A stretch of 64,000 bases of DNA from Gramella sp. Hel_I_59 (GCF_006714895.1 NZ_VFME01000001.1:2666001-2730000); one strand, 5' to 3'. Positions 17,631 through 27,067 are shown, counted from the stretch's first letter. The notes: generated by a model from the sequence alone, not told the origin. A program made the numbers and translations.

Positions 17631-19505
17631 ATGAATTACCTTTCAGTAGAAAATGTTGCGAAATCATTTGGCGAACGTGTTCTCTTTGAACAAATTAGCT
17701 TCGGAATAAATAAAGATCAGAAAGTTGGTTTTGTTGCCAAGAATGGAACAGGAAAAACCAGTTTATTGAACATTCTCGCGGGAACCGATTCACCAGATGA
17801 TGGGCAGGTGATCTATCGAAATGACATACGCGTTGCTTTCCTTTCCCAGGAACCTGATCTTGATCCCGAGCTTACCATCGAGCAAAGTATCTTTTCGAGT
17901 GAGAATCCAACCTTAAAAGTTGTTGCTCAATATGAAAAGGCCATGGAAAATCCTGAAGACTCTGATGCTCTTCAGAATGCCATGGATGCCATGGAAGCCA
18001 ATAACGCCTGGGATTTTGAAACTGAATTCAAACAAATACTCTTCAAGCTTAATCTTGAAGATCTGCAGGCAGTTGTTAAAAACCTTTCCGGAGGACAGAA
18101 GAAACGCCTCGCCCTTGCCAGAATGCTTCTTAAAAAACCTGACTTTATCATTCTCGATGAACCTACCAACCACCTAGATCTGGACATGATCGAATGGCTG
18201 GAAGAATATTTCAGAAAACAGGATTTTACCATTTTTATGGTGACTCACGACCGTTACTTTCTGGAGCGGGTTTGCAACGAAATCGTGGAGCTGGAAGATG
18301 GCAAATTATATACCTATAAAGGAAACTATTCCTATTACCTGGATAAAAAAGAAGAAAGACATCAGCAGGAAGCTACCAATACAGACAAGGCTCAGCAGTT
18401 GTATAAAAAGGAACTGGAATGGATGCGTCGCCAGCCTAAAGCGCGTACTACCAAATCGAAATCTCGAATCGAGGATTTCCATGAAATCAAACATCGTGCG
18501 GGACAACGCCGGCAGGATCATAAGGTTCAGCTCGAACTCAATATGGAACGTCTTGGAAGCAAGATCGTGGAGATCCACAATATTTCTAAGGAACTAGGCG
18601 GAAAGCAATTGATGGAAAGCTTCAGTTATAATTTTCTCAAAGGTGAACGAATTGGGATCATAGGGAAAAATGGTACTGGGAAATCTACTTTTCTAAACAT
18701 GCTTACGGGAAGTCTTGAACCGGATACCGGGAAGATCGTTATCGGTGAAACCGTAAAATTCGGATATTATACTCAGAAAGGTATTAAGATCAAACCGGGA
18801 CAGAAAGTGATCGAGGTGATCAAAGAGTTTGGAGATTATATTCCGCTTAAAAAGGGCCGACAGATCTCTGCGGAACAATTGCTGGAACGTTTCCTTTTCA
18901 GCAGAAAAAAGCAATACGACTTTGTGGAAAAACTGAGTGGTGGTGAAAAGAAACGTCTCTACTTGTGTACTGTTCTTATTCAGAATCCAAATTTCCTTAT
19001 TCTCGATGAGCCAACCAATGATCTGGACGTTCTTACACTGAATGTCCTTGAAAGTTTCCTGATGGATTTTCCAGGATGTATTATCGTGGTGTCTCACGAC
19101 CGGTATTTTATGGATAAAATTACCGATCACCTCTTTGTTTTTGAAGGTGGCGGCGCGATCACAGATTTCCCAGGAAACTACACCGACTTCAGAGAATACC
19201 AGGCCTCTAAACCTAAAGCTGAAAACGTTCAAATAGAAAAGACTTCTGAAGTTAAAGACAAAAAGGAATTCAAATCAAGTAGTTCCGGAGCTTCTCTAAC
19301 CTATAACGAGAAAAAGGAATACAGTAAACTGGAAAAGGAGATCGCAAAACTGGAGAAGAAGAAAGAGAAAATTCAGCAAAGCTTCCTGGAAGAACTTAGC
19401 GCTGATGAGGTTGCTGAAAGATCTAAAGACCTGAAAAAAGTTGAAGACGAGATTGAAACTAAAACCATGCGCTGGTTCGAATTGATGGAGAAGTTGGAAG
19501 GGTAA
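17631..19505 (+). CDS. ABC-F family ATPase (Uup-like)
   Basis: This 624-residue protein has two ABC cassettes and no membrane segment. The first has KNGTGKT near 37-43, LSGGQKKRLALARML and LDEPTNHLD. The second has GKNGTGKST, LSGGEKKRLYLCTVL and LDEPTNDLD. The linker between them is basic and helical, and a coiled-coil C-terminal domain of about 80 residues (KKEYSKLEKEIAKLEKKKEK) is typical of Uup. ABC-F proteins act on ribosomes or, for Uup, on nucleic-acid structures. It appears monocistronic. A resistance role is not indicated. Confidence 0.9.
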   Translation: MNYLSVENVAKSFGERVLFEQISFGINKDQKVGFVAKNGTGKTSLLNILAGTDSPDDGQVIYRNDIRVAFLSQEPDLDPELTIEQSIFSSENPTLKVVAQYEKAMENPEDSDALQNAMDAMEANNAWDFETEFKQILFKLNLEDLQAVVKNLSGGQKKRLALARMLLKKPDFIILDEPTNHLDLDMIEWLEEYFRKQDFTIFMVTHDRYFLERVCNEIVELEDGKLYTYKGNYSYYLDKKEERHQQEATNTDKAQQLYKKELEWMRRQPKARTTKSKSRIEDFHEIKHRAGQRRQDHKVQLELNMERLGSKIVEIHNISKELGGKQLMESFSYNFLKGERIGIIGKNGTGKSTFLNMLTGSLEPDTGKIVIGETVKFGYYTQKGIKIKPGQKVIEVIKEFGDYIPLKKGRQISAEQLLERFLFSRKKQYDFVEKLSGGEKKRLYLCTVLIQNPNFLILDEPTNDLDVLTLNVLESFLMDFPGCIIVVSHDRYFMDKITDHLFVFEGGGAITDFPGNYTDFREYQASKPKAENVQIEKTSEVKDKKEFKSSSSGASLTYNEKKEYSKLEKEIAKLEKKKEKIQQSFLEELSADEVAERSKDLKKVEDEIETKTMRWFELMEKLEG

Positions 19506-19513
19506 TTTAAACG

Positions 19514-19562
19514 TTGTCTGTTGTCTGTTGTCTGTTGTCTGTTGTCTGTTGTCTGTTGTCTG
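19514..19562. repeat. Seven tandem copies of the heptamer TTGTCTG
   Basis: Seven exact TTGTCTG units in a row are followed by a partial TT. They begin 8 nt after the ABC-F stop codon and end 13 nt before the ATG of the next gene, so the repeat occupies that gene's whole upstream region. Copy number may vary between cells or strains. Confidence 0.95.
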
Positions 19563-19575
19563 TTAAGATAGAAAA

Positions 19576-19935
19576 ATGAAAAGTTATAAAGATCTGGATA
19601 TTTACAATTTAGCATTTGAATATGCTCTGGAAGTACATGCCATTTCTTTGAAACTTCCAAAATTTGAACTTTATGAACAGGGAAGCCAGATTCGGAGATC
19701 TTCTAAAGGCATCAAGGATAATATCATTGAAGGCTATGGCCGACTTACTTATAAGCAGGATTTTCTCAAATATTTAATCTATTCTCACGCTTCGTTGCTC
19801 GAGTGTTTATCTCAATTAGAAATGATTGATCGTCTCTATGAAATTGAAGGGACAAAAGAACTCAAAGCCAATTATGAAATTCTGGGTGCAAAAATCTATT
19901 CATTTATAAAATATGTTGAAAGAGAATGGAAATAG
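19576..19935 (+). CDS. Four-helix-bundle protein (23S rRNA intervening-sequence protein family)
   Basis: This 119-residue protein starts with SYKDLDIYNLAFEYALEVH and contains SSKGIKDNIIEGYGR and FLKYLIYSHASLLECLSQL. These are signature stretches of the IVS/S23 four-helix-bundle family. Such genes are common as stand-alone copies in Bacteroidota. Their function is unknown, and association with rRNA intervening sequences is seen only in some bacteria. The start follows directly after the heptamer repeat. Confidence 0.88.
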   Translation: MKSYKDLDIYNLAFEYALEVHAISLKLPKFELYEQGSQIRRSSKGIKDNIIEGYGRLTYKQDFLKYLIYSHASLLECLSQLEMIDRLYEIEGTKELKANYEILGAKIYSFIKYVEREWK

Positions 19936-20013
19936 TATATTTTTCTTTTCCATAATTCTTTATTTAGAAACATGAAACGCATAACCTACAACTGAGAACC
20001 CATAACCAATTTC

Positions 20014-20820
20014 ATGCTCTTCCAACTCAAAGCCTATATAAAATTCCTTTTAAAGAGTCAGAACGAACACGGACTCCACTCCCCTTTTGTTTATGAGTTA
20101 GTGACCAGATGTTTTTATGATACTTCGGAACATTCGGAATATGATATAATTAAAGATTACCGCAATGATCTTCTTCGGAATAGAGAAATTATCGAAGTAG
20201 AAGATTTTGGTGCAGGAAGCAGGGTTTTTAGTTCCAATCGAAGACCGATACACGCAATTGCTAAAAATGCCGGAATCACCCTATTTCGGGCGAAATTATT
20301 ATTCAGGATCGTTAATTATTTAAAGATCGGGAATGCTATGGAACTGGGAACTTCTCTTGGAATAGCTTCCGCAGCAATTGCAGCAAATAAATTCACAGAA
20401 CTCACCACTATAGAAGGTTGCAAAGAAACCGCAAAAATCGCCCGGCAACATTTTGAAAAATTTGATCTAAATAATGTTGATTTGAGATTTGATAAAATTG
20501 AAAATGTTCTTTCTGATCTAACTGGTAAAGTCCGAACAACAAAAATCGGACAGAAAACTTCAGAGAAATTTGACCTTATTTATTTCGACGGAAATCATCA
20601 AAAACAGGCAACACTGGACTATTTCCGCACATTATTACCTCTTGCGCATAATGATTCTGTCTTTATATTTGATGACATCCACTGGTCTGCTGACATGCAG
20701 GAAGCCTGGAAAGAAATTATCGCTCATCCGCAGGTTCGGGTTTCGATCGATACTTTTCAATGGGGTTTTATATTCTTCCGAAGTGAACAGGTAAAAGAGC
20801 ATTTTACAATAAGGGTGTAA
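20014..20820 (+). CDS. SAM-dependent O-methyltransferase-like protein
   Basis: This 268-residue protein has an N-terminal region with [12 protein letters not shown] near residues 21-32, a signature of a Bacteroidota class I methyltransferase family. It is followed by [15 protein letters not shown] near 110-124 (motif I) and LTTIEG (motif II). LIYFDGNH and VFIFDDIHW resemble the metal-binding acidic residues of O-methyltransferase family 3. The substrate is unknown. It is 43 nt upstream of the LolD-like gene, and the two may share a transcript. Confidence 0.8.
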   Translation: MLFQLKAYIKFLLKSQNEHGLHSPFVYELVTRCFYDTSEHSEYDIIKDYRNDLLRNREIIEVEDFGAGSRVFSSNRRPIHAIAKNAGITLFRAKLLFRIVNYLKIGNAMELGTSLGIASAAIAANKFTELTTIEGCKETAKIARQHFEKFDLNNVDLRFDKIENVLSDLTGKVRTTKIGQKTSEKFDLIYFDGNHQKQATLDYFRTLLPLAHNDSVFIFDDIHWSADMQEAWKEIIAHPQVRVSIDTFQWGFIFFRSEQVKEHFTIRV

Positions 20821-20828
20821 CAAATTAG

Positions 20829-20858
20829 TTGAATCACCGTCAAACAAGCGTAAATTAA
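20829..20858 (+). promoter_or_regulatory. Possible promoter for the LolD-like gene
   Basis: TTG at 20829-20831 and TAAATTAA at 20851-20858 are 19 nt apart, the ideal flavobacterial spacing. The -7 element departs from TAnnTTTG in its last two bases of the TTTG part. Confidence 0.35.
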
Positions 20859-20863
20859 AATCC

Positions 20864-21568
20864 ATGAGTAAAGTAATCGAAATTCGTACGATCACCAGAG
20901 ATTTCCCATTGGGACAGGAAGTCGTAAAAGTTCTAAAAGGTATCGATCTGGATATTGAGCGAGGTGAATATGTCGCGATCATGGGACCTTCAGGTTCCGG
21001 AAAATCTACTTTAATGAATCTTCTGGGCTGCCTGGATACTCCAACTTCCGGGTCTTATATTCTGAATGGAAAGGATGCCAGTAAGATGAGTGATGATGAA
21101 CTTGCGGAAATTCGGAATAAAGAAATTGGATTCGTTTTTCAAACTTTTAATTTACTTCCCAGAACTACCGCTTTAGATAACGTGGCCTTACCAATGGTCT
21201 ATGCCGGGGCGACAAAATCTCAACGTAAAGAACGTGCTGAAGAAGTACTCCGCAGTGTGGGACTTGGTGACCGAATGGATCATAAACCCAATCAGCTTTC
21301 GGGTGGACAGCGACAACGTGTGGCAGTTGGACGTGCGCTGGTTAATAAACCTTCCATCATCCTTGCAGATGAACCAACCGGAAACCTGGATTCAAAAACT
21401 TCCGTAGAGATCATGAACCTTTTTGATGATATTCATGCTGCAGGAAATACCGTAATCCTGGTTACTCACGAAGAAGAGATCGCCGAGCATGCACATCGCG
21501 TAATCCGCTTAAAAGATGGTAGAATAGAAACCGATGAACGTAAAAGAGTGCATACTCCTACAGTTTAG
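20864..21568 (+). CDS. ABC transporter ATP-binding protein, LolD/MacB type
   Basis: This 234-residue ATPase has Walker [10 protein letters not shown] near 42-50, [15 protein letters not shown] and ADEPTGNLD, which place it in the LolD/MacB/FtsE-like group. These ATPases drive lipoprotein release or mechanotransmission together with a membrane partner. No LolC/E or MacB permease lies nearby. The next gene encodes only a small single-pass protein. The partner is presumably elsewhere in the genome. Confidence 0.88.
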   Translation: MSKVIEIRTITRDFPLGQEVVKVLKGIDLDIERGEYVAIMGPSGSGKSTLMNLLGCLDTPTSGSYILNGKDASKMSDDELAEIRNKEIGFVFQTFNLLPRTTALDNVALPMVYAGATKSQRKERAEEVLRSVGLGDRMDHKPNQLSGGQRQRVAVGRALVNKPSIILADEPTGNLDSKTSVEIMNLFDDIHAAGNTVILVTHEEEIAEHAHRVIRLKDGRIETDERKRVHTPTV

Positions 21569-21616
21569 ATCAGATTTTTCAGGTTTTTTGTAAATTTAGA
21601 TCTCTAAACAAATCTT

Positions 21617-21790
21617 ATGATCGACCTTGATAGGGAAACCTGGCTATACCTACTCATTATTGTAGCTATTCTCGCATTTTTTCTATGGAACTCCAACCGT
21701 AGTAAAAAAATCAAAAAAGAGCGAAAGAACCGGAATTTCAGAAAACGCTATCACGAACGTAAAAAAGAGCAGGAATCTGGTACTCTTTAA
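21617..21790 (+). CDS. Small single-pass membrane protein
   Basis: This 57-residue ORF begins MIDLDRETWLYLLIIV. One membrane helix covers about residues 9-24, followed by a very basic tail rich in Lys, Arg and His (about half of residues 28-51). The length, membrane segment and position 48 nt after the LolD-like gene suggest a real small gene. No family is recognised. The basic tail would face the cytoplasm. Confidence 0.6.
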   Translation: MIDLDRETWLYLLIIVAILAFFLWNSNRSKKIKKERKNRNFRKRYHERKKEQESGTL

Positions 21791-21870
21791 TCTTTTCTGA
21801 ATGTTAAGCTATCCTCATTATTTTTCTTAGCTCCACTAACTTCGTACTTTTATCCTGATAAAAATTTGCA

Positions 21871-22443
21871 ATGAAAATATATACCAAGACCGGGGACAAG
21901 GGCTCCACTTCATTATTTGGAGGAACCAGGGTTCCCAAACATCATATACGTATTGAAAGCTACGGAACGGTAGACGAGTTAAATTCACACATAGGACTTC
22001 TAAGAGATCAGCCAGTGAATGATAACACCAAGCAGTTACTAATAGAAATACAGGACAGGTTATTTACCATTGGAGCGGTGCTGGCTACAGATCCTGAAAA
22101 GGAAAAACTCAAAAATGGAAAGGATCGTTTGAATATCCCTAAAGTATCTGATGCTGATATTGAAAAACTGGAACATGCGATCGACGAGATGAATACGGAG
22201 TTGCCTGAAATGACGCATTTCGTATTACCTGGCGGACATCAAAGCGTGTCATTCTGTCACATAGCACGTTGCGTTTGTAGAAGAGCCGAACGTATTTCTA
22301 CCGCCTTATATGACATTGAACCATTTCAGGATCAGGTTTTGGTTTATTTAAACCGACTTTCAGACTACCTGTTTGTGCTGGCACGGATGTTGTCTCATTC
22401 CTTGCAAGCTGAAGAAATTCAATGGATTCCAAAAAAATCCTAA
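21871..22443 (+). CDS. pduO: Cob(I)yrinic acid a,c-diamide adenosyltransferase, PduO type
   Basis: This 190-residue protein starts with KIYTKTGDKGSTSLFGG and continues RIESYGTVDELNSHIGLL, the ATP-binding signature of PduO/MMAB adenosyltransferases. HFVLPGG and ARCVCRRAER near 120-145 complete the active site. The enzyme makes adenosylcobalamin from cob(I)alamin and ATP. The same window encodes users of that cofactor: IcmF at 59263-62718 and the mutase chaperone MeaB at 31615-32691. A TACTTTTA element near 21846 could be the -7 box. Confidence 0.93.
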   Translation: MKIYTKTGDKGSTSLFGGTRVPKHHIRIESYGTVDELNSHIGLLRDQPVNDNTKQLLIEIQDRLFTIGAVLATDPEKEKLKNGKDRLNIPKVSDADIEKLEHAIDEMNTELPEMTHFVLPGGHQSVSFCHIARCVCRRAERISTALYDIEPFQDQVLVYLNRLSDYLFVLARMLSHSLQAEEIQWIPKKS

Positions 22444-22540
22444 TTCAATTAGATTTTCATCATATTCATTGTGAATAATGCAAATAATGATCGAAATCTT
22501 TACGTTCTTATCATTATTGAGTAAATAATAGATTTTTTTC

Positions 22541-22570
22541 TTGGCTATTAGAGCAAAAAAATTATTTTTG
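22541..22570 (+). promoter_or_regulatory. Flavobacterial-type promoter for the DUF2795 gene
   Basis: TTG at 22541-22543 and TATTTTTG at 22563-22570 are separated by exactly 19 nt, a full match to the TTG-N19-TAnnTTTG consensus. Transcription would start near 22577, leaving a leader of about 19 nt. Confidence 0.75.
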
Positions 22571-22595
22571 CCAAAATTTAAAACCCGATTAATCA

Positions 22596-22817
22596 ATGTA
22601 TTGGACTTTAGAATTAGCATCTTATTTAAGTGATGCACCCTGGCCGGCCACCAAAGACGAGTTAATAGACTACGCAATTAGAACAGGAGCACCGCTTGAA
22701 GTTGTCGAAAATTTACAGGCAATAGAAGATGAAGGTGATTCATATGATTCTATTGAAGAGATCTGGCCGGATTATCCAACAGATGAAGATTACCTCTGGA
22801 ATGAGGATGAATATTAA
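22596..22817 (+). CDS. DUF2795 domain protein
   Basis: This small acidic protein of 73 residues has the DUF2795 core YLSDAPWPATKDELIDYA and EVVENLQAI, then a very acidic tail (PTDEDYLWNEDEY). The family is widespread and of unknown function. It has its own strong promoter and a terminator at 22841-22870, so it is a monocistronic, probably well-expressed gene. Confidence 0.92.
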   Translation: MYWTLELASYLSDAPWPATKDELIDYAIRTGAPLEVVENLQAIEDEGDSYDSIEEIWPDYPTDEDYLWNEDEY

Positions 22818-22840
22818 AATATAACACGTAGAAATTAGGG

Positions 22841-22870
22841 AAAAGTCTCAATCATGAGGCTTTTTTTTTG
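22841..22870 (+). terminator. Rho-independent terminator after the DUF2795 gene
   Basis: AAAAGTCTC (22841-22849) pairs with GAGGCTTTT (22856-22864) across a 6-nt loop with one G-U pair, followed by T's to 22869. It separates this gene from secA. Confidence 0.7.
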
Positions 22871-22872
22871 CG

Positions 22873-22880
22873 TAAATTTG
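22873..22880 (+). promoter_or_regulatory. Putative -7 promoter element for secA
   Basis: TAAATTTG is an exact TAnnTTTG match, 25 nt before the ATG at 22905 and just after the terminator of the previous gene. It shows that the longer in-frame start at 22854 cannot be used from this promoter. Confidence 0.55.
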
Positions 22881-22904
22881 AACCCCTTAAATAAAAAAAC
22901 CACT

Positions 22905-25900
22905 ATGAGTTTTTTAAATACCGTATTAAAAGCTTTCGTTGGAGATAAATCCAAGAAAGACGTAAAATCGATTCAACCCATCGTAGATAAGATCAAGGCT
23001 CTTGAGTCTAAGTTCGAAGCGATGAGCCTGGATGAATTGCGTGCAAAAACATCTGAATTTAAAACTCAGATCTCTGATGCTACTAAAGAAGTTAGAGATA
23101 AGATAGAAGCGCTAAATAAGGAAGCTGATGAAATTGATGATATCACCCGTAAGGAAGATATCTATGCTGAAGTTGATGCGCTTAAAGATAAATCTTACGA
23201 GCTTTCTGAAGCAGTTCTAAACGATATTCTTCCGGAAGCCTTTGCAGTTGTTAAAGAGACAGCAAAACGTTTCTGTAATAATCCGCAATTAAAGGTTCAG
23301 GCCTCTGCTTACGATAGAGAACTTTCCGCAGAAAAAGATTATGTAAATCTTGAAGGTGATCACGCCATCTGGAACAACTCCTGGGATGCAGCCGGAAAGC
23401 CGGTAACCTGGGATATGATCCACTATGACGTTCAGCTTATTGGTGGTGTGGCTATGCACCAGGGGAAAATTGCAGAGATGCATACCGGGGAAGGTAAAAC
23501 CCTTGTGGCAACTTTGCCTGTTTACCTGAATGCTCTTACCGGAAACGGAGTACACCTGGTGACTGTAAATGACTACCTGGCAAAACGTGATAGCGCGTGG
23601 ATGGCCCCTATCTTTCAGTTTCACGGTTTAAGTGTAGACTGTATTGATTACCATCGTCCAAACTCTGCCGCTCGTAGAAAAGCTTATAATGCTGATGTTA
23701 CCTACGGAACCAACAATGAATTCGGTTTTGATTACCTGAGAGATAATATGTCTCATGCTCCCGATGATCTGGTACAACGCCCGCATAATTATGCGATCGT
23801 GGATGAGGTGGATTCAGTATTAATTGATGATGCCCGTACTCCATTGATCATTTCTGGTCCTGTACCTAAAGGTGATACGCATGAATTTATGGAATTGAAG
23901 CCTGCGATCGCTAATATCGTTGAAGTTCAGCGTAAATATCTTTTAAAAGTACTTGCTGAAGCTAAGAAACTGATCAAGGAAGGTGACGCCAAAGAAGGTG
24001 GTTTTCAGTTATTGAGAGTATATCGTGGTCTTCCGAAGAATAAGGCATTGATCAAATTCCTGAGTGAAGAAGGTGTTAAGCAATTATTGCAGAAAACCGA
24101 GAATCACTATATGCAGGATAATAATCGTGAAATGCCGAAGGTGGATGCCGAGCTGTATTTTACGATCGAAGAAAAAAGCAATCAGATCGATCTTACCGAT
24201 AAAGGGATTGAGTTTCTTTCCGGAGAAAATGATCCTGACTTTTTCGTGATGCCTGAAATTGGTATGGAGATCGCAAAAATCGAAAAAGAAGGTCTTTCTG
24301 CAGAAGAAGAAGCTGAAAAGAAAGAAGAATTATTCAGAGAATATTCGGTTAAAAGTGAACGTATTCATACGCTTCGCCAGTTACTAAAATCCTATACCCT
24401 CTTCGAAAAAGACACAGAGTATGTAGTGATGGATAACAAAGTGAAGATCGTAGATGAGCAAACCGGTCGTATCATGGATGGTCGTCGTTATAGTGACGGA
24501 CTCCACCAGGCGATCGAAGCTAAGGAAAATGTGAAGATCGAAGATGCAACACAGACCTTTGCTACGGTAACGCTTCAGAATTACTTTAGAATGTACCGCA
24601 AACTTTCGGGGATGACGGGTACCGCGGTAACTGAAGCCGGTGAATTCTGGGAGATCTATGAACTTGATGTGGTGGAAATTCCAACCAACCGACCTATTGC
24701 CAGAAATGATAAAGAAGATTTGGTTTATAAGACCAAACGCGAGAAATATAATGCGGTGATCGATCATGTGACCGATCTTTCGAATGCGGGCAGACCGGTA
24801 CTTATTGGTACTACTTCCGTTGAAATTTCGGAATTACTCAGTCGTATGCTGAAGCTACGGAATGTACCTCACAACGTATTGAACGCGAAACGTCACAAGC
24901 AGGAGGCCGATATTGTTGCTGAAGCTGGTAATGCCGGTATCGTAACTATCGCCACTAACATGGCTGGTCGTGGTACCGATATTAAATTGAGCAAGGAAGT
25001 GAAGGAAGCTGGTGGTCTGGCGATTGTTGGTACCGAGCGTCATGATTCGAGACGTGTGGACAGGCAGTTGCGTGGTCGTGCTGGTAGACAGGGTGACCCG
25101 GGTAGTTCTCAGTTCTATGTGTCTCTTGAAGATAACCTGATGAGATTGTTTGGTTCTGAAAGAATCGCCAAACTAATGGACCGTATGGGTCTGGAAGAAG
25201 GTGAAGTTATTCAGCATTCCATGATCTCCAAGTCTATTGAGCGTGCTCAGAAGAAAGTAGAGGAGAATAACTTCGGAGTTCGTAAGCGTTTGCTGGAATA
25301 TGATGATGTTATGAACGCTCAGCGTGAGGTGATCTATAAGCGTCGTTACCATGCTCTATTCGGAGACAGGTTACGTGTGGATCTTGCCAATATGATCTTT
25401 GATATTTCTGAAAATATTGCTGAAACCAATAAAGGAGCTGAGGATTATAAGAATTTTGAATTTGAATTGATCAGGAATTTCTCTATGAGTTCTCCTGTTT
25501 CCGAAGAAGAATTCAAAAAAATGACCCCTCAGAAGCTTGCTGGAGAGGTCTATAAGGCTGCATACTCACATTACGATACTAAGATGGCTCATAATGCTGA
25601 ACGTGCATTCCCGGTTATCAAACAGGTTCATGAAGATGAGCGAAATAACTTCGAGCGTATTTCTGTTCCTTTTACGGATGGCACGAAAACATTAAGCGTA
25701 GTTACTAATCTTCAGAAAGCTTATGAAACTGAAGGAAAGCAATTAATTAAAGATTTCGAGAAGAATATTACTCTCGCGATCATTGATGAAGCCTGGAAGA
25801 CTCACTTAAGAAAAATGGATGAGTTAAAGCAGAGTGTTCAGTTAGCTGTTCATGAGCAGAAGGATCCATTGCTTATTTATAAGTTCGAAGCTTTTGAACT

Positions 25901-26258
25901 TTTCAAAGCAATGCTGGAAACCGTAAACCGTGATGTGATGTCCTTCCTATTCAAAGGAGAGATTCCAACGGCGAGCGTTCCTAATATCCAGGAAGCAAGG
26001 CAGGTTCAACAGAAAGAGAAAGTTGAAACTAAGAAGGAAGAGATCCCCAATATGGATGAACGTGCTGCTCAAAGTCGCGCGGTTGGTAATACTCAGCGTA
26101 AACCGGAGATTACTGAAACCATCACTAGAGACCGACCTAAAATTGGTAGAAACGATAAGGTTACCTTAAAGAACGTATTAAGTGGTGAAACTAAAGACAT
26201 GAAGTTCAAACAAGCGATCCCATTGTTAGATAAAGGAGACTGGGTTCTTGTAGACTAA
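22905..26258 (+). CDS. secA: Preprotein translocase ATPase SecA
   Basis: This 1117-residue motor drives proteins through SecYEG. Visible features are MHTGEGKTLVATLP (Walker A), VDEVDSVLIDDARTPLI (Walker B) and TNMAGRGTDI. GTERHDSRRVDRQLRGRAGRQGDPG (given here only as the family arginine-finger region) is also present, near residue 720. An insertion of about 90 residues after the SGPVPK region (around residues 320-410) is typical of Bacteroidota SecA. The C-terminus ends without the Cys-rich zinc motif. The start at 22905 is preferred because the upstream in-frame ATG lies in the preceding terminator. A strong terminator follows. Confidence 0.97.
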   Translation: MSFLNTVLKAFVGDKSKKDVKSIQPIVDKIKALESKFEAMSLDELRAKTSEFKTQISDATKEVRDKIEALNKEADEIDDITRKEDIYAEVDALKDKSYELSEAVLNDILPEAFAVVKETAKRFCNNPQLKVQASAYDRELSAEKDYVNLEGDHAIWNNSWDAAGKPVTWDMIHYDVQLIGGVAMHQGKIAEMHTGEGKTLVATLPVYLNALTGNGVHLVTVNDYLAKRDSAWMAPIFQFHGLSVDCIDYHRPNSAARRKAYNADVTYGTNNEFGFDYLRDNMSHAPDDLVQRPHNYAIVDEVDSVLIDDARTPLIISGPVPKGDTHEFMELKPAIANIVEVQRKYLLKVLAEAKKLIKEGDAKEGGFQLLRVYRGLPKNKALIKFLSEEGVKQLLQKTENHYMQDNNREMPKVDAELYFTIEEKSNQIDLTDKGIEFLSGENDPDFFVMPEIGMEIAKIEKEGLSAEEEAEKKEELFREYSVKSERIHTLRQLLKSYTLFEKDTEYVVMDNKVKIVDEQTGRIMDGRRYSDGLHQAIEAKENVKIEDATQTFATVTLQNYFRMYRKLSGMTGTAVTEAGEFWEIYELDVVEIPTNRPIARNDKEDLVYKTKREKYNAVIDHVTDLSNAGRPVLIGTTSVEISELLSRMLKLRNVPHNVLNAKRHKQEADIVAEAGNAGIVTIATNMAGRGTDIKLSKEVKEAGGLAIVGTERHDSRRVDRQLRGRAGRQGDPGSSQFYVSLEDNLMRLFGSERIAKLMDRMGLEEGEVIQHSMISKSIERAQKKVEENNFGVRKRLLEYDDVMNAQREVIYKRRYHALFGDRLRVDLANMIFDISENIAETNKGAEDYKNFEFELIRNFSMSSPVSEEEFKKMTPQKLAGEVYKAAYSHYDTKMAHNAERAFPVIKQVHEDERNNFERISVPFTDGTKTLSVVTNLQKAYETEGKQLIKDFEKNITLAIIDEAWKTHLRKMDELKQSVQLAVHEQKDPLLIYKFEAFELFKAMLETVNRDVMSFLFKGEIPTASVPNIQEARQVQQKEKVETKKEEIPNMDERAAQSRAVGNTQRKPEITETITRDRPKIGRNDKVTLKNVLSGETKDMKFKQAIPLLDKGDWVLVD

Positions 26259-26280
26259 TAGAACTTGATCTTATATATAG

Positions 26281-26310
26281 AAGCCTGAAGTAAAACTTCA
26301 GGCTTTTTTT
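26281..26310 (+). terminator. Rho-independent terminator after secA
   Basis: AAGCCTGAAG (26281-26290) pairs perfectly with CTTCAGGCTT (26296-26305) around a 5-nt loop, followed by T's to 26310. Confidence 0.93.
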
Positions 26311-26558
26311 ATGCGTTAATATGATTGAGCTTTTTATGGATGGATTAGTTAAAACAGAGTAAATAACCGCACTTCGGCAGACTCAGTGCTCCATACTATC
26401 TTAAGGTGGTGACGTTGCCTGAGTATTTTAACCCTATTCATGAATGAACACTCTCCAAAAAATGAGACTAAAACCCTTATTAGAATCAGATTTTAAAACA
26501 GGTTTCGGATTTCTACTAATGTATTTTTTTAGTAATTTTAACAAAATAAATCATCAGT
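26311..26558. other. Intergenic region with one isolated REP-like half-element
   Basis: Between the secA terminator and the DUF4199 gene, the stretch CCGCACTTCGGCAGACTCAG at 26367-26386 matches the 16.6-17.5 kb repeat core with two changes. No inverted partner is nearby. The rest is AT-rich sequence that should hold the promoter of the next gene. No ORF is seen. Confidence 0.65.
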
Positions 26559-27035
26559 ATGAAACGCTTCGCGATCGAAATTAAATGGGGAATAATTTTT
26601 AGCATAGTATCCTTATTATGGATGTTCCTGGAAAAATCCCTGGGCTGGCATGATGAACTTATCGCCAAGCATGCGATCTACACTAATTTCTTTGGAATTG
26701 TAGCGATCGTAATTTACGTACTCGCGTTGCTGGATAAAAGGAAGAATTTCTTCGAAGGTAAGATGAACTGGTCTCAGGGATTCATTTCTGGAATTGTGGT
26801 GAGCATCGTCGTGGCTATCTTAACTCCGCTGGCGCAGTATATCACTCACACTTTCATAACACCAGAATACTTTCCGAATATTATAGATCATACAGTTGAA
26901 AGAGGCAGTATGACTCGTGAAGCTGCGGAAGAATATTTTAATCTTACTTCCTATATCCTTCAGTCGTTCTTCTTTGCGCTGGTTGTTGGAGTGGTGACCT
27001 CAGCCATTGTTGCGCTGTTCATTCGAAGAAAATAG
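26559..27035 (+). CDS. DUF4199 membrane protein
   Basis: This 158-residue protein has four predicted membrane helices (about 8-26, 42-58, 76-98 and 130-154). A KGMNWSQGF-like motif (KMNWSQGFISG) near 68-78 and the loop between helices 3 and 4 match DUF4199, a family nearly restricted to Bacteroidota. Function is unknown. The gene converges on the M23 peptidase gene across 32 nt. Confidence 0.85.
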   Translation: MKRFAIEIKWGIIFSIVSLLWMFLEKSLGWHDELIAKHAIYTNFFGIVAIVIYVLALLDKRKNFFEGKMNWSQGFISGIVVSIVVAILTPLAQYITHTFITPEYFPNIIDHTVERGSMTREAAEEYFNLTSYILQSFFFALVVGVVTSAIVALFIRRK

Positions 27036-27067
27036 ATTGCTAGGTATATAATTCCGAAGAGAGGCTT

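Noticed and set aside
18693..19232. 179-residue leftward ORF
   Set aside because: It is fully antisense to the second cassette of the ABC-F gene, which is well conserved.
19373..19660. Minus-strand ORF through the heptamer repeat
   Set aside because: It overlaps two plus-strand genes, and its repetitive middle is only the translated heptamer.
22854..22904. N-terminal extension of SecA
   Set aside because: The extension starts inside the terminator of the preceding gene and upstream of the -7 element. The family-like start MSFLNTVLKAF is at 22905.
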